From: Alteromonadaceae bacterium
GTDB lineage: Bacteria; Pseudomonadota; Gammaproteobacteria; Enterobacterales; Alteromonadaceae
DNA length: 64,000 nucleotides
Direction of reading: 5' to 3'
Assembly: GCA_013216015.1 (NCBI GenBank)
Contig: JABSOI010000018.1
Location: 1 to 64,000, forward strand
The translations under genes and the position numbers were made by a program. Shown here in pieces: positions 28,761 to 37,952 of the stretch (position 1 is its first letter; each line of letters opens with the position of its first letter). The notes below the pieces were generated by a model. That model was not told the DNA's origin and did not search any database. It saw only the letters and a program-made list of their open reading frames with translations.

Positions 28761-29462
28761 ATGAAAAGACGAATTTTAGTTGTTGAAGATGAAGCGCCAA
28801 TCAGAGATATGATCACTTTTGTATTAGAACAAAATGGTTTTAATACGATTGAAGCACAAGATTATGATCAAGGAATAGCAAAACTTATTGAGCCGTACCC
28901 GGATCTTGTCTTGCTTGATTGGATGTTACCGGGTGGTACGGGTGTAAAGTTGGCTAAAAAATTAAAACAACATGAACACACCCGTAATATTCCGATTATT
29001 ATGTTAACAGCTCGTTCTGATGAAGATGATAAAGTGAGAGGTTTTGAAGCTGGTATTGATGACTATGTCACTAAACCTTTTTCCCCAAAAGAATTGATTG
29101 CCCGAATAAAAGCAGTTATTCGTCGCGTTTCTCCGACATCTTTAGAAGAAACACTTGATTTTCAGGGGCTAACCTTAGATCCTGTTGCTCATCGTGTTTC
29201 AATTAGCGGTAAAAGTGTAGAGCTTGGTCCAACAGAATTTCGTTTATTACATTTTTTTATGACTCATACTGAAAGAGTTTATAGTCGGGAACAGTTATTA
29301 GATAATGTTTGGGGAACGAATGTATATGTTGAAGATAGAACCGTAGATGTTCATATTCGCCGTTTACGTAAAGCAATTACCGGTGAAGGACATGAAAATT
29401 TTATCCAGACAGTGCGCGGATCAGGGTATCGTTTTTCAGGGAAAATTAAATCATTAATTTGA
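28761..29462 (+). CDS. phoB: Phosphate regulon response regulator PhoB
   Basis: 233 aa OmpR-type regulator that activates genes with Pho boxes when phosphate is scarce. The receiver domain has phosphoacceptor Asp53 ([11 protein letters not shown]) and Lys in YVTKPFSP; the winged-helix domain ends [14 protein letters not shown]...[10 protein letters not shown] choose ATG 28761 ([11 protein letters not shown]), the canonical PhoB start; the upstream frame to 28698 is encoded by the MITE. The ribosome site is weak (GGAT). phoR follows after 11 bases. Confidence 0.95.
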   Translation: MKRRILVVEDEAPIRDMITFVLEQNGFNTIEAQDYDQGIAKLIEPYPDLVLLDWMLPGGTGVKLAKKLKQHEHTRNIPIIMLTARSDEDDKVRGFEAGIDDYVTKPFSPKELIARIKAVIRRVSPTSLEETLDFQGLTLDPVAHRVSISGKSVELGPTEFRLLHFFMTHTERVYSREQLLDNVWGTNVYVEDRTVDVHIRRLRKAITGEGHENFIQTVRGSGYRFSGKIKSLI

Positions 29463-29473
29463 ATCAATAAAGT

Positions 29474-30775
29474 ATGTACTTTCGTTTATCAATTAGCACA
29501 CTATTTTATCGTCTTGTTTTTTGGCTGTTTATTAGTGCGGTATTAGGTTACATCATAGGTTTTATCTGGCAAGTTATCGCTTTAACTTGTTTGTTTTTGC
29601 TTGTTTCCCATTATCGCCATTTATATCTTTTAACAAAATGGTTATGGCACAGTAAATCACTTTCGCCACCTCAGGCCAGTGGTATTTGGGGTTTAATTTA
29701 TGATGGTTTATATCGATTAATACGTCAGCAGCGAAAGAAGCAAAAAGTTTTAAATGATAAAATTCGTCGATTTCGTGATGGAGCTGAAGCCCTGCCAGAT
29801 GCTGCTTTGGTTTTGTCTGAAGATTTAAGTATTTTATGGGGCAATAAAAAAGCCCAAAATATATTAGGTATTCAATGGCCGGGAGATGTTGGCCAGAGAA
29901 TTGATAATTTAATTCGTTTTCCTGAATTTTCTAAATATCTTGAAACGGGCAATTTTAATGCTCCCTGTAAAATAATCTCTCCTGTTGATCATGAATTACA
30001 GTTAGAACTGAGAATGATGCCCTACGGTAGTGAACAATTGTTGTTATTGGCCAGAGATATCAGCAAAATTCATCGGCTTGAAGAGATGCGCCGTGATTTT
30101 GTTGCCAATGTTTCCCATGAGTTGAAAACACCATTAACGGTCGTTCGCGGATATGTGGAAATGATCCAGTCTACCGAACATGCTTTAGACCCTCATTGGC
30201 AAAAAGCTTTTTCTACCATTGAAGGTCAAGTTTCAAGAATGGGTCGGCTAGTTGAACAATTATTAATATTGTCGCGTGTTGAGATCCAGATAGATCATGA
30301 TGCTAGGGAAGTTGTGGATATGCCGGCATTGATCTCAGGATTGATTGAAGAAGTATCCTGGTTGAATCAAGAAAAACAGCATCAAATAGAAGTTGATATT
30401 GAATCTTCCATTGGTATTATGGGAATAGAAACTGAATTGAAAAGTGCTTGTGCAAATCTGTTATCTAATGCGATTGCTTATACGCCAAAAAATGGAATTA
30501 TTCGCCTGAGTTGGTTGCGCGACGGAACTAAAATGAAATTTTCAGTGCAAGACAATGGTCCTGGCATTAAACCAGAGCACCTCAACCGACTGACTGAACG
30601 CTTTTACCGTGTTGATAAATCCCGCTCCAGAGACACGGGTGGTTCAGGACTAGGGCTTGCAATAGTTAAACATGTATTACACCATCATAATGCTGAATTA
30701 GTTATTAATAGTCGTTGGGGGCAAGGGAGTGAGTTTGTTATTTACTTTGAACAAACGAGCCAAAGAGAGCTTTAA
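29474..30775 (+). CDS. phoR: Phosphate regulon sensor kinase PhoR
   Basis: 433 aa. Two closely spaced N-terminal membrane helices without a large periplasmic domain, a basic linker, a PAS domain (about 95-195) and the kinase core: phosphoaccepting His215 in FVANVSHELKTPLTV, N box (NLLSNAIAYTP), G1 (DNGPGI), F box (ERFYRVDKSRSR) and G2 (GSGLGLAI). This architecture matches PhoR, which senses Pst transporter activity. It is in an operon with phoB. Confidence 0.95.
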   Translation: MYFRLSISTLFYRLVFWLFISAVLGYIIGFIWQVIALTCLFLLVSHYRHLYLLTKWLWHSKSLSPPQASGIWGLIYDGLYRLIRQQRKKQKVLNDKIRRFRDGAEALPDAALVLSEDLSILWGNKKAQNILGIQWPGDVGQRIDNLIRFPEFSKYLETGNFNAPCKIISPVDHELQLELRMMPYGSEQLLLLARDISKIHRLEEMRRDFVANVSHELKTPLTVVRGYVEMIQSTEHALDPHWQKAFSTIEGQVSRMGRLVEQLLILSRVEIQIDHDAREVVDMPALISGLIEEVSWLNQEKQHQIEVDIESSIGIMGIETELKSACANLLSNAIAYTPKNGIIRLSWLRDGTKMKFSVQDNGPGIKPEHLNRLTERFYRVDKSRSRDTGGSGLGLAIVKHVLHHHNAELVINSRWGQGSEFVIYFEQTSQREL

Positions 30776-30795
30776 TTGAGTTCTTTCACTGAGTT

Positions 30796-30828
30796 TTAGC
30801 TGAACTTTGACTAGATAAGTTCAGCTAA
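30796..30828 (+). terminator. Hairpin after phoR
   Basis: 12-bp perfect stem TTAGCTGAACTT / AAGTTCAGCTAA with a 9-base loop, 20 bases after the stop. The T tract is weak (TTCGT), but position and strength suggest a terminator. Confidence 0.6.
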
Positions 30829-30963
30829 TTCGTACAACACTAATTCTAATCTATAAAAATTATATAAAATAAAAGATTTTAGAATAAAGGATATTTAGGA
30901 TATGGCTAATAAAGTGGTTATAATCCTTGTAATTTGAACAGGTAGTAGAAGTTTAATTAACAG

Positions 30964-31737
30964 ATGTTTCAGTTTATTGTAGCGCTTAAATTCCTAGTAT
31001 TAATTTTATCAATTTTGTTACCGTTTCTTTCTAAAGCAAGTTCTCTTTCGATAGCCGGGATAGATAAGTGCCCTCAAATTTGTGTAAATAAAAATAAGCC
31101 AGGTTATATAGTAGAAATTGTTAACACTGTTTTTGCTGAAAGTCCTTATACAATTGAAGTTGATTATTATCCCTGGTCTAGAGCAATTAAACTTGTCAGA
31201 GAAGGGAAAGTTACCGCATTACTATCTCCTGCCAAAGCTGAGGCTCCGGATTTACGATATCCTGTACAGGAAGTCGGGCGTCAGCAAATGTGTTTTTTTA
31301 CTGGAAAAGATTCAATTTGGCAGTACACAGGACCTGATTCACTGAAAGGTCAGCAAATAGGTGTAAGTGTAGATTCTTCCATTGAGGAACTTAACGCCTA
31401 TTTGAAACAACATCCTGAGCAATTTCAATTCCAGCCCTATCATGAAAGGTATCTTGAACAAAATGCAGGGAAAGTAAGTAAAAATCGGATAGATAGTTTT
31501 TTGTTCACCTATAACTCAACAATTTATGAATTAAATCGCCTGGGGATTGCCAATAACTTTAGAAGTGCTGGTTGTGTGAGTACAACTAATGTGTACATGG
31601 CTTTTTCTAATAAAGGGACTAATCAGCAGGAAATAACTCAAATGATGGCTTATTTTGATCAAAGAATGGTGCAATTACATCAAAAAGGAATTGTTCAAAA
31701 GATTATGGATAAGTATCAGTTAAATAGCTGGCGTTAG
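30964..31737 (+). CDS. Periplasmic solute-binding protein, SBP_3-like
   Basis: 257 aa with an N-terminal signal peptide (hydrophobic residues 8-26, cleavage near SKA-SS) and the fold of family 3 solute-binding/GltP-like periplasmic proteins: GYIVEIVNTVF, the PWSRAIKLVREGKVTALLSPAK hinge block and a C-terminal helix ending IMDKYQLNSW. No permease or ATPase gene is adjacent, so it may be an orphan sensor-type or stand-alone binding protein. Ligand unknown. The interval after it to 32218 contains one MITE copy and otherwise no gene. Confidence 0.8.
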   Translation: MFQFIVALKFLVLILSILLPFLSKASSLSIAGIDKCPQICVNKNKPGYIVEIVNTVFAESPYTIEVDYYPWSRAIKLVREGKVTALLSPAKAEAPDLRYPVQEVGRQQMCFFTGKDSIWQYTGPDSLKGQQIGVSVDSSIEELNAYLKQHPEQFQFQPYHERYLEQNAGKVSKNRIDSFLFTYNSTIYELNRLGIANNFRSAGCVSTTNVYMAFSNKGTNQQEITQMMAYFDQRMVQLHQKGIVQKIMDKYQLNSWR

Positions 31738-31813
31738 CCCAATCTGCATAATTAACTGGTAATTTTCAAGTAGATTGGTATACATCACTCACAATATAAA
31801 TCCTTCCACTATA

Positions 31814-31971
31814 TACCCATCACCATTCAAAATGCAGGTTTGATTCGTTTAAAAAACATATTTACTGCGTTGCTGAATCTTAAATAAGAATAACTTATCC
31901 GGCGAATCAGCGTCTTGTAACTATGCTTTTTAATTCACCTCAAATTCCCGCATTTTGAAAGGTAACGGGTA
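31814..31971 (-). mobile_element. MITE, subfamily A, copy 2
   Basis: 158 bases, almost identical to the element at 28586-28744 but inverted, with TA target duplications at 31812-31813 and 31972-31973. The remaining sequence from 31738 to 32218 is AT-rich and shows no gene. Confidence 0.85.
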
Positions 31972-32218
31972 TAAGCCGCAAAAAGCATTTATTTATAATC
32001 TCTCCAAAAATAGCTCTACACGATTGTAATTTAGAAAAATAAAGAATTCTGGCTCTATTTAAAACATAGAACTGGCTCTGTTTTTATAGGGGGGCTGTGA
32101 TAAGTTGGATTGTCTTTTGACTCCTGAAGCGTTAAAATATGGGCCCTCATATAGGCAACTAAAAGAAGGTAGATAAGAAATTATGCTGTTATCCAATACA
32201 TAAATCAGAGGATATAGA

Positions 32219-34756
32219 ATGATGTCAAATAAACTATTGTTAATTAAACTCATGACGGGATGTTTTTTAGCTCTCGCACTAACTACAGCGCAAGCAGATA
32301 CAATTTTTACTGATGACTTTGAAGATGGGAATATTAATGGCTGGAGTGGAAATACAACTATAAACTACTATTCTTCTGGTGCATTTTCAAATTACTCCTT
32401 ACGCGTTGGAAAATCTAATACTGGTACCGCCAGTATATCAACTGCAGGTTACACTAACGTTAATACTTCACTCCAGCTAGCCGCTTATGGCTTGGATAGA
32501 AACGAGGTTTGTTACGCTGAAATCTCCACCAATGGTGGCTCAAACTGGACATCAGTCCTATCCGTTGCTAATGGGCAAGACAATTCAACCCTTTATTCTT
32601 ACAGTGGCTCTATTGCTGGTTCTGATAATAACGCCAATTTTCAAATCCGTATTCGTGGCGCAAGCAACCGTAACAGTGATTACTGTTATCTTGATAATAT
32701 CATTGTAACTGGTTCGGCCGGCAGTCCAGAACCCGAAATCACGGTTTCAGGCTCAGGTGCTTTTGGTAACGTAAACAACAATGCTACAGGCACTCAGACA
32801 ATTACTGTTAATAACGATGGCAATGCTGATTTGGATATTAGCTCAGTGAACGGCCTTGGGTTTCCTTTTAGTATTTCCAATAATGGTTGTAACACAGTGT
32901 CGGCGGGCGCTAGCTGCGAAATTACGCTGGAATTTTCACCCATTGCAGTGGGCTCTTACGGCGATACACTGACTATTACATCAAACGATGCCGATGAAAC
33001 TAATACTTATGTATCTTTGAACGGTACCGGCGTAGATGATAGCACAACATGTACTTATGATTGCCTCAGCGGTGACGGCAATGTCAGCCGTTCATCGGTT
33101 ACTTACAGCAACTTAACCGGCAGCGCTGGCAACGGTAGCTTGGTTGATTTCAGCGCATTTGCTGTACCCCCTGATGCAGCCGACCCAAGTAACACCTTTG
33201 AAGGTAGCTTAGTATTTAATAGCGTTCAACGCGGTTGGGTCGAGATTCACGACCCTTATCTTTATAAGACTCTCAGTGATGTTAAGCAGTTACCCGATTT
33301 CAACTATGAATTTGTACAGCACGGCACCCATATTATTCCAGTAACCCGTGGTTTAATCGAGAAGGCAAACAAATTAGGTGAGTGGGACCTTATTCTTGAA
33401 CCAGGTCGTGTATGGGATGAAAATTCAGATAACGGGTTTAGTCGAGCATCTATTCCTTTTGCGTTAACAGAATTTAACCAAAACTGTACTCACAATGGTG
33501 TACTCACCTTTTTGTTTAAAGACAACGGTGACATGTCAAAAGTGCAATATCAAATTGCTTCTGAAACGTGTAATTATTATCAGTTCAATATGTATGGCAG
33601 ACTGACTGCAAGCTACATTTTATCGACTGTTAACAATGCGGCAGCAATTAAAACCGATTATGAAATTGAAGTTGCCAACAGAATGGTTACCAAGCCCATT
33701 TCAGAACTGGCTGTTGACTATCCCGGTGCAGGGATCAATGTTTCAAATATTGGTTCAGATCAAAGTTCTCCTGACATGACGTTATTCGGCGTATCATACA
33801 ATGGCGTTCATTATACTGGCGGTTGTGAAACTCGTTATGGCACTTATCCATTCTGTGACGTTATGAGCCTTCCTTCATATTCAACAGCTAAAAGTGTGGT
33901 TGGCGCGATGAGTTTAATGCGTCTGGAACAAAAATATGCAGGTTCACAACAATATGCCATTGTTCGAGATTATGTTTCTGAATGTAGCAACAACTCAAAA
34001 TGGGGTAGTGTTACACTAGAAAACGTTATCGACATGGCGACCGGAAATTATGATTCAGCCGCTTACGAGGCTGATGAAGCCAACGATGCAACTACTTGGC
34101 TATACAATAATACTCATAGTGGAAAAGTTGGTATTTCATGCGATTTTTACGCTCATAAGGTAAATTCTGGTACCACTAGGGTATACCATTCTTCAGATAC
34201 CTATCTTGTTGGACTGGCGGTTGATGAGTATTACCAGACTCAAGAAGGTAATAGCAATCTTGACTTCTTTAGCGATATGCTGGTGCAGGAAGTATTTGAA
34301 CCTTTGGGCGTAAGTCCTTCAATGAATACGACTATTCGCACTAGAGACAATGCCGCTAACGCTGTTTCCGGTTTAGGCCTGACTTATCACCGTGACGATA
34401 TTATTAAAATTGCCAATATGCTCAATTCAGATAACGGCATGATCAATGGTGTGCAGGTTCTGGATGCTGGTATGGTTAATGCGGGCTTGCAACGTAACAG
34501 TAATGATCGCGGTCTTAGCACTGGTACTTCAACAGGTAAATACAACAATTCATTCTGGGCCCATGAGCTTAGTGCATCACCAGTAATGGATAACTGTAGC
34601 AGCGAAACATGGATCCCTTACATGTCAGGATATGGCGGTATAGGTATTCAAATGTTACCTAATGGTATGATTTATTACTTCTTTAGCGATGGTTTAAATT
34701 ATGCTTCTACTAAAACATTAAATGAGTTAGATAAAATCAGCTCACTCTGTAATTAA
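32219..34756 (+). CDS. Secreted multidomain serine hydrolase (beta-lactamase fold)
   Basis: 845 aa. After a signal peptide (cleavage near TAQA-DT) come an N-terminal beta-sandwich module (FTDDFEDGNINGWSG, about 27-165), an ASH/choice-of-anchor-D type Ig domain (EPEITVSGSGAFGNV... ISNNGCNTVSAGASCEITLEFSP, about 170-275), and a large C-terminal domain of the beta-lactamase/penicillin-binding fold. In the last, S555-T-A-K558 (LPSYSTAKSVVG) is the SxxK nucleophile motif and YHSSDTYLVG is a candidate second motif. Many paired cysteines suggest disulfides and an extracytoplasmic location. Possibly an esterase or peptidase acting on secreted polymers; the true substrate is unknown. It has its own terminator. 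Confidence 0.8.
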   Translation: MMSNKLLLIKLMTGCFLALALTTAQADTIFTDDFEDGNINGWSGNTTINYYSSGAFSNYSLRVGKSNTGTASISTAGYTNVNTSLQLAAYGLDRNEVCYAEISTNGGSNWTSVLSVANGQDNSTLYSYSGSIAGSDNNANFQIRIRGASNRNSDYCYLDNIIVTGSAGSPEPEITVSGSGAFGNVNNNATGTQTITVNNDGNADLDISSVNGLGFPFSISNNGCNTVSAGASCEITLEFSPIAVGSYGDTLTITSNDADETNTYVSLNGTGVDDSTTCTYDCLSGDGNVSRSSVTYSNLTGSAGNGSLVDFSAFAVPPDAADPSNTFEGSLVFNSVQRGWVEIHDPYLYKTLSDVKQLPDFNYEFVQHGTHIIPVTRGLIEKANKLGEWDLILEPGRVWDENSDNGFSRASIPFALTEFNQNCTHNGVLTFLFKDNGDMSKVQYQIASETCNYYQFNMYGRLTASYILSTVNNAAAIKTDYEIEVANRMVTKPISELAVDYPGAGINVSNIGSDQSSPDMTLFGVSYNGVHYTGGCETRYGTYPFCDVMSLPSYSTAKSVVGAMSLMRLEQKYAGSQQYAIVRDYVSECSNNSKWGSVTLENVIDMATGNYDSAAYEADEANDATTWLYNNTHSGKVGISCDFYAHKVNSGTTRVYHSSDTYLVGLAVDEYYQTQEGNSNLDFFSDMLVQEVFEPLGVSPSMNTTIRTRDNAANAVSGLGLTYHRDDIIKIANMLNSDNGMINGVQVLDAGMVNAGLQRNSNDRGLSTGTSTGKYNNSFWAHELSASPVMDNCSSETWIPYMSGYGGIGIQMLPNGMIYYFFSDGLNYASTKTLNELDKISSLCN

Positions 34757-34788
34757 TGATTAATACATAACTGATAATTACAGTAAAC

Positions 34789-34815
34789 AAGCCCACCTGT
34801 TGGTGGGCTTTTTAT
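34789..34815 (+). terminator. Rho-independent terminator
   Basis: Stem AAGCCCACC / GGTGGGCTT (34789-34797, 34802-34810) with a TGTT loop followed by TTTATT, 33 bases after the hydrolase stop. Confidence 0.9.
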
Positions 34816-34862
34816 TAATTTCAATGAGCAATCGAAATTCAGTTCAATTGTATTGGCTATGT

Positions 34863-35072
34863 CCGGGTTAAGTGTTGCTATAATAATTGAAGGATGGGTT
34901 AGCCAACGGCGTAGTCCATCATTTTGTATACGCAACTACCTGATAATAATTATAAAAGCTGATATTTTGATGGGTTACGCCTGCGGCTAACCCATCCTAC
35001 GCGCTGAAATCTTGAGCTGATAAATAAACATCAATAAAACAATGAATTACGGGTATAACAACACTTAACTGG
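34863..35072. repeat. Repeat family C, copy 1 (MITE-like, empty site)
   Basis: About 210 bases with terminal inverted repeats (GGTTAAGTGTTGCTATA ... TATAACAACACTTAACTGG) enclosing two divergent GATGGGTTAGCC arms. The second copy at 39275-39645 is the same sequence carrying a subfamily B MITE. Here the corresponding position reads gttgctataataattg, i.e. the uninterrupted target. Confidence 0.8.
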
Positions 35073-35102
35073 TAATTAGAGTATAAATCATTACTTTTCC
35101 AT

Positions 35103-35147
35103 CTGTCATATTAGTGTCACATATTGTCAATATAATTGTCATATAAG
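35103..35147 (+). promoter_or_regulatory. Double PhoB box upstream of the PstS-like gene
   Basis: CTGTCAT (35103) and GTGTCAC (35114) are spaced 11 bases apart, followed by two further TGTCA half-sites with 10- and 12-base spacing: four half-sites in about 45 bases, 66 bases before the start codon. Confidence 0.8.
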
Positions 35148-35212
35148 CTTTATATAGTACCTGAACATTAATTGACACAGAGTTTGGATAAACTATTTTA
35201 CAGGAGAATTTT

Positions 35213-36181
35213 ATGAGTTTAAAAGGTGTTTTAGGCGTAATTTGTGCTGTTGGATTAACTATTTTTGTTAGCTTTACTTCGTTAGCGGTAGATAAAAACT
35301 TACCTGATTATAAAAAGGTCAGTGGGGTATCAGGTAATTTATCTTCAGTTGGTTCAGACACTTTGGCTAACATGATGACATATTGGGCCGAGGAATATAA
35401 ACGTACTTATCCAAATGTAAATATTCAAATTCAAGCTGCGGGTTCTTCTACTGCTCCCCCGGCTTTAACCGAAGCAACTTCAAATATCGGGCCTATGAGC
35501 CGTAAGATGAAGTCACGGGAAATAGCAGCTTTTGAAAAACGTTATGGTTATAAACCAACACCAGTTCGTGTTGCGATTGATGCTTTAGCCGTTTTTGTCC
35601 ATAAAGATAATCCAATAAAAGGGTTAAGTATTAAACAAGTTGATGCTATTTTTTCAAGTAATCGTAAATGTGGCGAAAATACAAATGCTGATCGTTGGGG
35701 TGATCTTGGTTTAACCGGGAGATGGGCCAGTAAAGATATTCAACTTTACGGACGTAATTCTGTTTCAGGAACATACGGTTATTTTAAAAAGAAAGCTTTA
35801 TGTAAAGGCGATTTTAAAAATACGGTAAATGAACAACCTGGCTCAGCGTCTGTAGTGCAATCGGTATCTGCATCATTAAATAGTATTGGATATTCTGGTA
35901 TTGGTTATAAAACATCAGGTGTACGTGCTTTACCTTTAGCTAAAAAAGGTAAAGACTATGTTGAAGCTAATATGTCTAATGCCATTTCGAAAAAGTACCC
36001 ACTGTCACGCTTTCTGTATGTTTATGTCAACAAACATCCAGTCAAGCCTTTAGCACCTATGGAAGCTGAGTTTTTGAAATTGATATTATCAAAATCGGGT
36101 CAGGAAATTGTTGAAAAGGATGGTTATATTCCACTTCCATCATCAGTGGTATTGATGGAACTGGCAAAGTTAGGATTATAG
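35213..36181 (+). CDS. PstS-like phosphate-binding protein (orphan)
   Basis: 322 aa periplasmic phosphate-binding protein of the PstS family. Signal peptide at the N-terminus, then [18 protein letters not shown] (first phosphate-binding loop), [22 protein letters not shown], and [13 protein letters not shown] with the loop Ser/Thr/Gly that contacts phosphate. Strong ribosome site (aggaga). A compound Pho box upstream supports induction by phosphate starvation. pstC, pstA, pstB and phoU are not in the vicinity, so it works with a transporter encoded elsewhere or as a scavenger/sensor. A strong hairpin follows. Confidence 0.88.
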   Translation: MSLKGVLGVICAVGLTIFVSFTSLAVDKNLPDYKKVSGVSGNLSSVGSDTLANMMTYWAEEYKRTYPNVNIQIQAAGSSTAPPALTEATSNIGPMSRKMKSREIAAFEKRYGYKPTPVRVAIDALAVFVHKDNPIKGLSIKQVDAIFSSNRKCGENTNADRWGDLGLTGRWASKDIQLYGRNSVSGTYGYFKKKALCKGDFKNTVNEQPGSASVVQSVSASLNSIGYSGIGYKTSGVRALPLAKKGKDYVEANMSNAISKKYPLSRFLYVYVNKHPVKPLAPMEAEFLKLILSKSGQEIVEKDGYIPLPSSVVLMELAKLGL

Positions 36182-36271
36182 TTTTATTCGCTTTGTAAAC
36201 TAAGTGGTGTTTTGGTGTTTTGATATTAGGGTTTTTATTTGAGTACTGATTTAAATATTAATTTCAGTATT

Positions 36272-36325
36272 TAAGGGAGCTGTAAATCGTGAAACAATCA
36301 CGAATTACAACTCCCTTAGCTTTTA
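36272..36325 (+). terminator. Long hairpin between convergent genes
   Basis: Imperfect inverted repeat TAAGGGAG...TCGTG / CACGA...CTCCCTTA (36272-36279 and 36311-36318 as outer arms) followed by GCTTTTAT. It probably terminates the PstS-like transcript and possibly the convergent regulator gene. Confidence 0.65.
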
Positions 36326-36352
36326 TCAACCTACTGTTATATTAGCCGGTTT

Positions 36353-37189
36353 TTAGCCAGCTTTTTGCCAGCTTCTACCTATGCTTACGATTACATTATG
36401 CATAGTTTTCACAATAAATTCCGGTGGCTGGAATTGAGTTTTAAATAGATAAGTGGTTGCTGACTGACCTGGTTTTTCAGTGATGTGGATCATCTGGAAA
36501 CCATCTTTGCCGACAACATATTTATCTCCGCCAGGGTGCAGATTCACCCCATCAAGCGCCATTAGTTCATCACGTATTGTCTGGCCCTTAGCCGCATCAA
36601 CTTCATCTTCAAATAAGACATTATCATCAATAAACAACCAGCGGGGGATATCTTCTAAACCTATATTATAACCGCCCAGATCACGAACAACCTCTAAGAT
36701 CATATCGCGGTCTTCGGCATAAATTAAGCCATTCAATAAATTGATTGCAGACAATGACATGCCAAATGAAAGGTATTGTCTGATACTGCTTTTTACTAAG
36801 GAGTAAAGTTTGCCCTGTGTGGTTTCCACTTTAGTAAAAAAGCCGTTGATATCATATTTATCGATAACATCTGATTCGTTGAATAATCCAGCCTGACCCG
36901 TGCGAATATATAACTGACTAAGTTGGTTACCTAAGTCTTTTCGAATATGCTCACATAATTCTAAACCAGCTGAATCGGTTTCCATCACAACATCGACGAA
37001 AGCAACAGCCAGATTACTGGCAACATCAAAATTATCGTTGATCAGTGATAATGCAGCAGCTTTACTGTCTGCTGTGTAAATTTTCACTGGTAGACCAAAT
37101 ACTTCAAATTTTTTCATCACCAACTTAGACATTTGAAGTACATCTGGCTCATCGTCAACCAATAGAACGACCCATTTATTAAAAAACAT
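36353..37189 (-). CDS. Response regulator with DUF3369-like domain
   Basis: 278 aa. The N-terminal receiver (VVLLVDDEPDVLQMSKLV; Asp in VAFVDVVMET) is followed by a region resembling DUF3369 (about residues 120-275, INLLNGLIYAEDRD), a domain normally found between a receiver and an output such as HD-GYP. No enzymatic output domain follows, so it may act by protein contact. An AAGGAA ribosome site supports the ATG. The kinase gene just upstream on the same strand is truncated, so its signalling partner may now be another kinase, for example the one at 25.3-27.0 kb. Confidence 0.8.
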   Translation of the reverse strand: MFFNKWVVLLVDDEPDVLQMSKLVMKKFEVFGLPVKIYTADSKAAALSLINDNFDVASNLAVAFVDVVMETDSAGLELCEHIRKDLGNQLSQLYIRTGQAGLFNESDVIDKYDINGFFTKVETTQGKLYSLVKSSIRQYLSFGMSLSAINLLNGLIYAEDRDMILEVVRDLGGYNIGLEDIPRWLFIDDNVLFEDEVDAAKGQTIRDELMALDGVNLHPGGDKYVVGKDGFQMIHITEKPGQSATTYLFKTQFQPPEFIVKTMHNVIVSIGRSWQKAG

Positions 37190-37372
37190 AATTATTTTTC
37201 CTTGTATCAGTAAGTTAGAGGTATTCTTAATTCTTGCAATGCATCCGCATCAAGTAGGATATGCTTTGCTAAATAACTCGCTGTTTGTTTAGGTCTTCTT
37301 TTATAAAGTACTCCTTAAAGTATTTGTTATAATTTCCAATTTAGTTCGTTATATCAATTGATATAACTAGTT

Positions 37373-37530
37373 AGTGTTCGTCCAGAAATGGGGTCGTAGC
37401 GAGGGCGACCCAATGACACGGAGTGTGTTCTACAAAATAGCGTTTAGTCATTCTAAATAGCTGTGTTTTGTGGTCCACACATCCTGTTATCGGGACGTAC
37501 TCATTAGACATTTGTTTCGGGATGGACACT
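37373..37530. mobile_element. Putative MITE with AGTGTCC-type ends
   Basis: 158 bases bounded by AGTGTTCGTCCAGAAATG and, inverted, CATTTGTTTCGGGATGGACACT: imperfect terminal inverted repeats. Non-coding; it lies between the regulator and the truncated kinase and probably contributed to disrupting that operon. The remaining bases of 37190-37547 hold no gene. Confidence 0.5.
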
Positions 37531-37547
37531 ATTTATCAGCTGGTTTC

Positions 37548-37952
37548 CTATTTTAATTGTTTTGGAATGCTGATAGTTATTGTTGTACCTTCACCTAGTG
37601 TTGAGCTTATTTCAATTAAACCCTGCAAGGTGCTGGTCACTATACTATGCATGATAGACATGCCTAATCCTGTGCCGCCCTGACCACGTTTTGTGGTATA
37701 AAATGCCGTAAATACCTGGTTGAGATTTTCCTTACGGATCCCGCAACCAAAGTCCTGTACGGCAATAATATAGCGGCCTATTTTTTCTGTTAGCGTAATG
37801 TTCAACTGACCCGGTGCGTATTTAGGATATGCATGCAACTTAGCATTGCTAATTATATTGAGTAATTTAGAATGTAAATTAAATAGTTTGACTGTGTGAT
37901 TAATGGGCTTATTGCGCAAGGCCGCTTTAAACCTGATGTCTTCGCGGTGCAA
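37548..37952 (-). pseudogene. Histidine kinase, C-terminal ATPase fragment
   Basis: 134 codons containing only the HATPase domain: N box (LNIISNAKLHAY), G1 (DFGCGIRKEN) and G2 (GGTGLGMSI). The frame is closed by a stop four codons before the first possible start (TTG 37952) and no dimerisation or sensor domain is found upstream, so this is the tail of a lost kinase that once preceded the response regulator. Similar in sequence style to the kinase at 25.3-27.0 kb. Confidence 0.75.
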
